From an uncultured Mycoplasmatota bacterium (GTDB lineage Bacteria > Bacillota_I > Bacilli_A > RF39 > UBA660), in contig URZY01000008.1 of the NCBI GenBank assembly GCA_900552495.1, positions 13,622 to 77,621 of the forward strand: 64,000 nucleotides of DNA, in the 5' to 3' direction. Both the position numbers and the translations under genes were made by a program. Below are positions 1 through 5,874 of this stretch, piece by piece. The notes under the pieces were generated by a model. The model was given only the letters and a program-made list of their open reading frames with translations. It did not search any database and was not told where the DNA came from. Position 1 is the first letter of the stretch, and every line of letters begins with the position of its first letter.

Positions 1-526
1 CATATTTAGTATCTCCAATAGCAGTAGTGCTAGTGCTGCTGTCTTTTGGTATACGATTATCTTTTTGAACCTCTTGGCCGTTGATTGTACAGGTTCCAGA
101 AGTTGTTTTAGTAAACCAATCATTAAACGTTGTTAAATAAGCATCAATGCCCATTTCCTTTACATATTTATTCTGTGTATGCATATCAAAATCTATGCCT
201 TTGGAAATATATCCAGTTAGGCCGTTTTTATTGTATATAAGTGTAATGCTCCCCTCTGGAGCTGAGCAAACTAATTTTTCAGAATTAAACGTTGGCAAAA
301 TTACAATAATAAAAAATATTACAGCTGCAAAAACGAGACTACCAATAACAGCGAAAACTATTAATAATTTGGTATTTTTGACCTTTTTACTTTCTGGAAG
401 AGACAATTGATTATTAACTACTCCACCATTTATGTTAATATTATTTTCCTTTTCTACCCTGCTACCACAGTTAGGACAAAATACGTCTTTCTGATCTAAG
501 CCTTTCCCACAATTTCTACAAAACAT
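1..526 (-). CDS. zinc-ribbon membrane protein (C-terminus outside window)
   Basis: The reading frame is open from an ATG at 526 to the window edge, about 175 visible codons. The N-terminus has two CxxC knuckles (CRNC at residues 3-6, CPNC near 18-21), a typical small zinc ribbon. A polar linker follows, then one strong transmembrane helix near residues 58-80 and a soluble, presumably extracytoplasmic part. A good ribosome-binding site (GAGGAG) lies just upstream. Zinc-ribbon plus single-TM proteins are common in Bacillota and mostly uncharacterised, so I assign no function. It lies beyond the last partial comEC copy and looks like ordinary chromosome on the far side of the rearranged locus. 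Confidence 0.7.
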   Translation of the reverse strand, partial: MFCRNCGKGLDQKDVFCPNCGSRVEKENNININGGVVNNQLSLPESKKVKNTKLLIVFAVIGSLVFAAVIFFIIVILPTFNSEKLVCSAPEGSITLIYNKNGLTGYISKGIDFDMHTQNKYVKEMGIDAYLTTFNDWFTKTTSGTCTINGQEVQKDNRIPKDSSTSTTAIGDTKY

Positions 527-594
527 ATACTACTCCTCTATCTTTATATTAGTTATATATTATTTTCTCTGTTTTGTATACAATTACTTTTATC

Positions 595-1172
595 CTATGG
601 TGGGCAAGTGTTAATTACATAATTATTTTTAGTTAATATAATTTCAACACTACCATCTATATCGGTTCTAAGTATTTTTGATAAAGATAGTGTATTTAAA
701 ACCGTAGTATTTGGATGGTTAAATTTGTTATCTTTTCCTACTGATATAAGGGCATATTTAGGATTAATACTATTGATAAAATTTGGAGAACTACTTGTTT
801 TCGAACCATGATGGCCTACTTTTAATACATCAATATTATTTAAATTATATTTTTCTAATATATCTTTTTCTTTCTCTACTCCTGCATCTCCCATAAGCAT
901 AAATTTATATCCATTTAATTCTGTATAGATAACAGTTGAATTATCATTCTCATTATCATATTCTTTTGTATTTAAAAAATACAATTTATTGTTATCAATA
1001 TTTAATTCTTTGATACATGAATAATACTTAATTTTCTTTTTATCTAATACCTTAATTAATTTTTTTCTAAATTATTAAACTCTCCACGATTAAAAATTGC
1101 CTTCTCTACTTTGAAATTATTAACTAAGTTAATCGCTTCCCCCATATGGTCATAATTTCCACGTGGTGACAT
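595..1172 (-). pseudogene. comEC 3'-end fragment A (metallo-beta-lactamase part), frameshifted
   Basis: This covers only the C-terminal metallo-beta-lactamase half of ComEC. It opens with ATG at 1172 (MSPRGNYDHMGEA), reads to about position 1062, then shifts frame in a run of seven A and continues to 595. The frame after the shift keeps the KVGHHGS motif and a complete C-terminus ending TCPP. The metal-binding motif that reads HGDYDH in the full gene is RGNYDH here, so this copy looks catalytically dead. From 815 upward it appears identical to fragment B at 4261 and above. The last 70 or so codons differ in sequence but not in length. Being farthest from the comEC 5' end and next to unrelated genes, it may hold the original chromosomal 3' end of comEC (inference). 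Confidence 0.8.
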
Positions 1173-1266
1173 ACGTTTATGCATATGAATTTTACGTAAA
1201 TCAAAAAATAAGTACTATTATTATTGTTGTCGCCGTGATATACTTATTAAAAATAAGGAGGAATGT

Positions 1267-1929
1267 ATGGAAAATATTGAAATTAAAAAAAATAGTAATA
1301 AAGGATTAATAATTTTGATAATAATACTATTCATTATGGTATTAGGATTAGGTGGTTATGTAATATATGATAAATTATTAACAAATGACAGCAAAGAAAC
1401 AACTACATCTAATAATAGTGAGAATAAAGACAGAGAAGAACAAAAATCTATAAGTGAAAGTGAAGCTCTGACAATAGGAAATGAATTATGGAAATATGCT
1501 TACTCAACATTTTGGGGAACAGAACCAGCTTGGACAAATCATCCTAGTGATACCCCAAATCAATACGGTGGGATCGAGAACATTTGTGATACTACAATAG
1601 AACAAGTTAAAAGTAAATACGCATCTGATTTTAAAGCACAATCATGTTATAGTGATGGTACTACATGTACAGACTATACTATTGATAATTTTGTTTCTGA
1701 AGTTGCATGTCAAGGAGCAGGAAGAGGCGGAATTCAAGATTATAAAGACACTAGTCTTACTGTAAAAAGTATTCAAGATAATAAAATAGTATTTACTGCA
1801 AAATCTGAATACTGTGGTTCAAGTTTCTGTCACGAATCTAACGAAACTGTAAAAGAAGTTGAAAAAGATTTTGTTATTGTGAAGCAAAATGATAATTGGT
1901 TAATATCTAGTTTCTATTTACCTGATTAA
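1267..1929 (+). CDS. membrane-anchored hypothetical protein, copy 1
   Basis: This 220-residue protein has a short charged N-terminus, one transmembrane helix at about residues 13-34 (lysine-flanked, so probably N-in) and a polar linker rich in N, E, K and S. A soluble domain follows with several cysteines (CDTT, QSCYS, TTCTD, EVACQ, YCGSSFC) that could form disulfides outside the cell. The ribosome-binding site AAGGAGG is ideal. I do not recognise the domain. It is the only plus-strand gene in the rearranged comEC region and is present twice with identical sequence (second copy at 4713). An intrinsic terminator follows at once, so it looks like an independent one-gene unit carried as cargo. 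Confidence 0.75.
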   Translation: MENIEIKKNSNKGLIILIIILFIMVLGLGGYVIYDKLLTNDSKETTTSNNSENKDREEQKSISESEALTIGNELWKYAYSTFWGTEPAWTNHPSDTPNQYGGIENICDTTIEQVKSKYASDFKAQSCYSDGTTCTDYTIDNFVSEVACQGAGRGGIQDYKDTSLTVKSIQDNKIVFTAKSEYCGSSFCHESNETVKEVEKDFVIVKQNDNWLISSFYLPD

Positions 1930-1935
1930 TAAAAA

Positions 1936-1965
1936 GAACTTATAAGATTACTTATAGTTTTTTTC
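1936..1965 (+). terminator. intrinsic terminator of the 220-residue protein gene, copy 1
   Basis: A hairpin (AACTTATAAG, loop ATTA, CTTATAGTT, with one bulged base) is followed by a run of seven T. It starts seven bases after the stop codon. Confidence 0.75.
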
Positions 1966-1967
1966 TT

Positions 1968-2190
1968 TTATACTAATTCATAAACTTCCGCAATTATTCT
2001 ATCGTCAAAACAATACTTAATTACATGCTTATTATCTTGTTTACAAAGAATAATACCTGCGCGGTATCATTCTCTTCAATTGTTCTGATATTCTCATTAA
2101 TATAATTCATATAAGTTATAATTCACCAAGTTTGTTCTTTTTAAATTCAGTTATTCTTAATATATCAACATAGCTTATATTATTTCAATA
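1968..2190 (-). pseudogene. decayed 3' end of a DUF1016 (YhcG-type) nuclease gene, copy 1
   Basis: No single open frame exists, but joining frames recovers the end of a DUF1016/YhcG protein. The pieces are TEFKKNKLGEL, then YMNYINENIRTIEEND, then GIILCKQDNKHVIKY, ending IIAEVYELV before TAA at 1968-1970. This is the characteristic C-terminal signature of that PDDEXK-fold family. At least two frame breaks separate the pieces, one near 2065 at the GCGCAGG, so the gene is dead. Upstream, 2185-2298 holds a 37-codon acidic open frame (ATG at 2298) that I cannot assign. An identical copy lies at 5414-5636. Confidence 0.7.
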
Positions 2191-2428
2191 ATCTTCATAA
2201 TCAAATTCGTCATTTAATTCTTCTTCAAGAATTTCATCATAATTATCTGCTAACTCTTTATTAAACTTTCTTATATAATTTAATAATTTATAAAACATTC
2301 CTCTTTTTATCATCCTTAATAAAAACAAGACTTAGTATTCTATCAAAAAGTTGATTTATAATTTTTCATCCTGAATTCTATGCTCAATTATTTCATCAAT
2401 TATATTTTCAACTTCTACTATTTCTTTA
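2191..2428. other. degenerate spacer inside the duplicated segment
   Basis: The minus strand carries the decayed continuation of the dinD-like tail: a frame-shifted stretch reading LSDKEIVEVENIIDEI ... EKL before a stop near 2355. It also holds most of a 37-codon acidic reading frame (2185-2298). The shift relative to the preceding ...GGTTP frame looks like a small deletion near 2440. I see no intact gene. Confidence 0.5.
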
Positions 2429-3076
2429 TCAGATAAATTTAGGCGTTGTTCCGCCTAATCTTTTAATGCTATTTCTTACTTCCCTACCTACTTCATAATG
2501 AACAGAACTTGCAGTGTATCCATTCTCTACATTATTTCTTTTTAGTTTAGCATCTGTTTGAGAGATTCTAAATATATTATCTGCAAGTTCTTTACTACCC
2601 ATATTATCCAATATACCTTCTCTATATCTAAGTTTCTTCCTTTTAAAAATATCATCTGCTGTTTCACCATTATAAAGTTTTTTATATCCTACATTAGGAA
2701 ATCTAACTAAGTTTTTTACTCCGCTATTAATAGCTGTTTTATTTAAATTATAATTTTCTAATATATCTTTTTCTTTCTTTACCCCTGCATCTCCCATAAA
2801 CATAAACTTATAACCATTTAGCTCGGTGTAAATAACATTACTATTATCATTTTCATTATCATATTCTTTTGTCTGTAAAAAATATAGTTTGTTCTCAGAA
2901 ATGTTTAATTCTTTAATACAGGAATAATGCTGGATATGTTTCTTATCTAGTACTTTAATCAATTCTTTTTCCAGGTGATTATATTCTCCACAATTGAATA
3001 TCACTTTGTCCACTTTAAAACTATTAACTAAGTTAATCGCTTCCCCCATATGGTCATAATCTCCATATGGTGACAT
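2429..3076 (-). pseudogene. comEC fragment fused in frame to the 3' end of a dinD-like gene (copy without comEC 5' part)
   Basis: The open frame of 215 codons starts with ATG at 3076 (MSPYGDYDHMGEA). The first 113 or so residues are the middle of the ComEC metallo-beta-lactamase domain. They break after ENYNLN and run directly into about 100 residues resembling the C-terminus of DNA-damage-inducible protein D (key stretches LDNMGSKELADNIFRISQT and HYEVGREVR). Both parts are incomplete, so it is scored as a pseudogene although the frame is open. Bases 2429-3066 appear identical to the 3' part of the long comEC chimera at 5875-6512. The first metal-binding His is Tyr here. Confidence 0.75.
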
Positions 3077-3105
3077 ACGTTTATGTATACGGATTTGTTT
3101 AAGAA

Positions 3106-3130
3106 AAAATGATCTAAATTAGATCATTTT
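3106..3130 (-). terminator. terminator of the 2H phosphoesterase gene
   Basis: The palindromic hairpin AAAATGATCT, loop AATT region, AGATCATTTT lies six bases past the stop of the 2H gene. On the minus strand it continues into a T run. Confidence 0.7.
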
Positions 3131-3135
3131 AACAA

Positions 3136-3684
3136 TTATAATGTTTTGTTGAATCCTTGTGGTAATTTAAATTTGATTTCATCTTCAAGTTTTGTATTAC
3201 CATCTAAGTCATTAATAATCCTTTTACAATATATAGTAGAAATATTTGCGTTATAATTTGTTTGTAATAAAGACTGTAAATATTTATTTATTTGATTTAT
3301 ATCTTTTACTGATTTGCTTTTTGCTATTGTAATATGTGGGGTATAATTTCCTCTTAGTTTTGCATTATCACCTAAACTGTTATATAATTCACTACTCATT
3401 TGTCCTAATATATTTGATTCATCTATTACATTTAAAAGCAAGAAATTATTTTTTTCTTCATAACTAATAGATAAGCCACTTAATTTAATATCAAAACTGC
3501 AATATTTACTAAAAGTATTATTAATGATTGTTTCTAATACACCTGTTTCTATATTACTTTCAAATGGAAATACAAGACATATATGTGGATTTACAAAACT
3601 ACTGTCTGGATTGTATTTTTTAAATATATCAATTATTACTTCTGATTCTTCAATTTGTGGTTCAATAAATATTACTCGTTTCAT
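3136..3684 (-). CDS. 2'-5' RNA ligase family (2H phosphoesterase) protein
   Basis: This 182-residue protein has the two-histidine layout of the 2H phosphoesterase superfamily (2'-5' RNA ligase, cyclic phosphodiesterase). The first motif is PHICLVFPF near residue 33 and the second is YTPHITIAKS near residue 114. The second is a standard HxT; the first reads HIC, with Cys where the family usually has Thr or Ser. Length is normal. The promoter-like TATAAT lies 25 bases upstream and a terminator follows, so it may form its own unit. It is the only conventional-looking intact gene among the cargo between comEC fragments. The natural substrate of such proteins is usually unknown; cyclic-phosphate RNA or nucleotides are typical for the family. 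Confidence 0.8.
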   Translation of the reverse strand: MKRVIFIEPQIEESEVIIDIFKKYNPDSSFVNPHICLVFPFESNIETGVLETIINNTFSKYCSFDIKLSGLSISYEEKNNFLLLNVIDESNILGQMSSELYNSLGDNAKLRGNYTPHITIAKSKSVKDINQINKYLQSLLQTNYNANISTIYCKRIINDLDGNTKLEDEIKFKLPQGFNKTL

Positions 3685-3708
3685 CTTATCAACTCCATTT
3701 CCATTATA

Positions 3709-4027
3709 TCACACAAGTTCATATTCTCTAACAGTAATTCTTTCATCTGAAAAATATTCTATTACAAACTTGTTTTCTCTCTTACATATTAATATTCCCA
3801 TTGTATTATTATTAAATTGTTCTTTTATATTTTTTACCTACTTCTATAACTAACTTTTGTGAGTATTCTTCTATAATATTATCTCCATATTTACCACCGG
3901 CTTCATTTAATAATCTACCTATTTCAAAATATGTAATAACTTTATGCCTTTCTTTTGAATAGTGTTTTACTTTTGTATATATTTCATTATCTATTAATTT
4001 ATTCTTTATCTCGTTATAATAATTCAT
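3709..4027 (-). pseudogene. DUF1016 (YhcG-type) nuclease gene with a large internal deletion
   Basis: ATG at 4027 has a good ribosome-binding site (GAAGGAAG) and begins MNYYNEIKNKLIDNEIY, continuing to YSQKLVIEVGKKY. This is the N-terminal DUF1016 domain. The frame then stops near 3812, but an adjacent frame supplies the family C-terminus: NNTMGILICKRENKFVIEY and ITVREYELV before TGA at 3709. About two thirds of the protein, including the PDDEXK catalytic core, is missing and the join is out of frame, so it cannot be functional. DUF1016 proteins are often found in defence or mobile regions. This gene and the remnants at 1968 and 5414 are independent lineages of the same family. Confidence 0.75.
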
Positions 4028-4040
4028 ATCTTCTTCCTTC

Positions 4041-4618
4041 TTACGGATTACATGTCTCAATTTTTAATTTATTATTTTTAACCTTAAACATAATACTACC
4101 ATCTTGATCTGTTCTGTATATTTTAGAATTGTTTAAATTATTTAGTACTTCTTTATTTGGATGTCCGTGCCTGTTGTTCTTTCCTACACTAATAACCCCA
4201 TATTTAGGATTTGTTTCATCAATAAAGGTTTTACTACTGCTTGTTTTGCTTCCGTGATGACCTACTTTTAATACATCAATATTATTTAAATTATATTTTT
4301 CTAATATATCTTTTTCTTTCTCTACTCCTGCATCTCCCATAAGCATAAATTTATATCCATTTAATTCTGTATAGATAACAGTTGAATTATCATTCTCATT
4401 ATCATATTCTTTTGTATTTAAAAAATACAATTTATTGTTATCAATATTTAATTCTTTGATACATGAATAATACTTAATTTTCTTTTTATCTAATACCTTA
4501 ATTAATTTTTTTCTAAATTATTAAACTCTCCACGATTAAAAATTGCCTTCTCTACTTTGAAATTATTAACTAAGTTAATCGCTTCCCCCATATGGTCATA
4601 ATTTCCACGTGGTGACAT
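4041..4618 (-). pseudogene. comEC 3'-end fragment B, frameshifted
   Basis: This has the same architecture as fragment A: ATG at 4618 (MSPRGNYDHMGEA), a frameshift in a seven-A run near 4508, then a readable C-terminal half with KVGHHGS and SVGKNNRHGHPN, ending ETCNP at 4041. From 4261 upward it appears identical to 815-1172. Below 4261 it diverges from fragment A while keeping the same length. It therefore carries a second allelic version of the ComEC C-terminus. The altered motif RGNYDH and the frameshift argue against function as a separate hydrolase. Confidence 0.8.
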
Positions 4619-4712
4619 ACGTTTATGCATATGAATTTTACGTAAATCAAAAAATAAGTACTATTATTATTGTTGTCGCCGTGATATACTTATTAAAAAT
4701 AAGGAGGAATGT

Positions 4713-5375
4713 ATGGAAAATATTGAAATTAAAAAAAATAGTAATAAAGGATTAATAATTTTGATAATAATACTATTCATTATGGTATTAGGATTAGGTG
4801 GTTATGTAATATATGATAAATTATTAACAAATGACAGCAAAGAAACAACTACATCTAATAATAGTGAGAATAAAGACAGAGAAGAACAAAAATCTATAAG
4901 TGAAAGTGAAGCTCTGACAATAGGAAATGAATTATGGAAATATGCTTACTCAACATTTTGGGGAACAGAACCAGCTTGGACAAATCATCCTAGTGATACC
5001 CCAAATCAATACGGTGGGATCGAGAACATTTGTGATACTACAATAGAACAAGTTAAAAGTAAATACGCATCTGATTTTAAAGCACAATCATGTTATAGTG
5101 ATGGTACTACATGTACAGACTATACTATTGATAATTTTGTTTCTGAAGTTGCATGTCAAGGAGCAGGAAGAGGCGGAATTCAAGATTATAAAGACACTAG
5201 TCTTACTGTAAAAAGTATTCAAGATAATAAAATAGTATTTACTGCAAAATCTGAATACTGTGGTTCAAGTTTCTGTCACGAATCTAACGAAACTGTAAAA
5301 GAAGTTGAAAAAGATTTTGTTATTGTGAAGCAAAATGATAATTGGTTAATATCTAGTTTCTATTTACCTGATTAA
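4713..5375 (+). CDS. membrane-anchored hypothetical protein, copy 2
   Basis: The 220-residue product is identical to that of 1267-1929, with the same upstream and downstream DNA including the AAGGAGG ribosome-binding site and the terminator. It has one N-terminal transmembrane helix followed by a cysteine-containing extracytoplasmic domain of unknown function. It lies inside the second copy of the 2.25-kb direct repeat. Identity at silent positions shows the duplication is recent, or is kept uniform by recombination, or is an assembly duplication. Confidence 0.75.
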   Translation: MENIEIKKNSNKGLIILIIILFIMVLGLGGYVIYDKLLTNDSKETTTSNNSENKDREEQKSISESEALTIGNELWKYAYSTFWGTEPAWTNHPSDTPNQYGGIENICDTTIEQVKSKYASDFKAQSCYSDGTTCTDYTIDNFVSEVACQGAGRGGIQDYKDTSLTVKSIQDNKIVFTAKSEYCGSSFCHESNETVKEVEKDFVIVKQNDNWLISSFYLPD

Positions 5376-5381
5376 TAAAAA

Positions 5382-5411
5382 GAACTTATAAGATTACTTA
5401 TAGTTTTTTTC
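5382..5411 (+). terminator. intrinsic terminator of the 220-residue protein gene, copy 2
   Basis: It has the same hairpin and T run as the terminator at 1936, shifted by 3446 bases. Confidence 0.75.
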
Positions 5412-5413
5412 TT

Positions 5414-5636
5414 TTATACTAATTCATAAACTTCCGCAATTATTCTATCGTCAAAACAATACTTAATTACATGCTTATTATCTTGTTTACAAAGAATAAT
5501 ACCTGCGCGGTATCATTCTCTTCAATTGTTCTGATATTCTCATTAATATAATTCATATAAGTTATAATTCACCAAGTTTGTTCTTTTTAAATTCAGTTAT
5601 TCTTAATATATCAACATAGCTTATATTATTTCAATA
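5414..5636 (-). pseudogene. decayed 3' end of a DUF1016 nuclease gene, copy 2
   Basis: This is an identical copy of the remnant at 1968-2190, with the same frame breaks. Having the same damage in both copies shows the decay came before the duplication. Confidence 0.7.
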
Positions 5637-5874
5637 ATCTTCATAATCAAATTCGTCATTTAATTCTTCTTCAAGAATTTCATCATAATTATCTGCTAAC
5701 TCTTTATTAAACTTTCTTATATAATTTAATAATTTATAAAACATTCCTCTTTTTATCATCCTTAATAAAAACAAGACTTAGTATTCTATCAAAAAGTTGA
5801 TTTATAATTTTTCATCCTGAATTCTATGCTCAATTATTTCATCAATTATATTTTCAACTTCTACTATTTCTTTA
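5637..5874. other. degenerate spacer, second copy
   Basis: Its sequence matches 2191-2428: decayed dinD-like tail and an acidic 37-codon open frame on the minus strand. No intact gene is seen. Confidence 0.5.

Larger units (their letters stand above)
815..3066. repeat. 2.25-kb direct repeat, copy 1
   Basis: Identity to 4261-6512 appears complete by eye, at a constant offset of 3446. It spans the upstream part of comEC fragment A, the 220-residue gene, the DUF1016 remnant and the comEC-dinD fusion. Both ends fall inside comEC-derived sequence, as expected for unequal recombination between comEC fragments. Confidence 0.85.

Noticed and set aside
147..410. Plus-strand open frame of 87 codons
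   Set aside because: It is the antisense shadow of the zinc-ribbon membrane protein gene, whose motifs are clear on the minus strand.
2185..2298. TGA read as Trp: the acidic 37-codon frame would continue past TGA for 24 more codons
   Set aside because: rsuA and the ABC ATPase end in TGA, directly within a terminator or before the next gene, and Trp is coded by TGG in the clear genes. The longer frame is better explained as pseudogene debris.
3524..3853. Plus-strand open frame of 109 codons across the 2H gene and DUF1016 relic
   Set aside because: It lies antisense to recognisable coding sequence, has no ribosome-binding site and no family resemblance.
4041..4618. Detached comEC fragments as independent functional metallo-hydrolase genes
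   Set aside because: Both fragments with a complete 3' end carry an internal frameshift and an altered metal-binding motif (RGNYDH).
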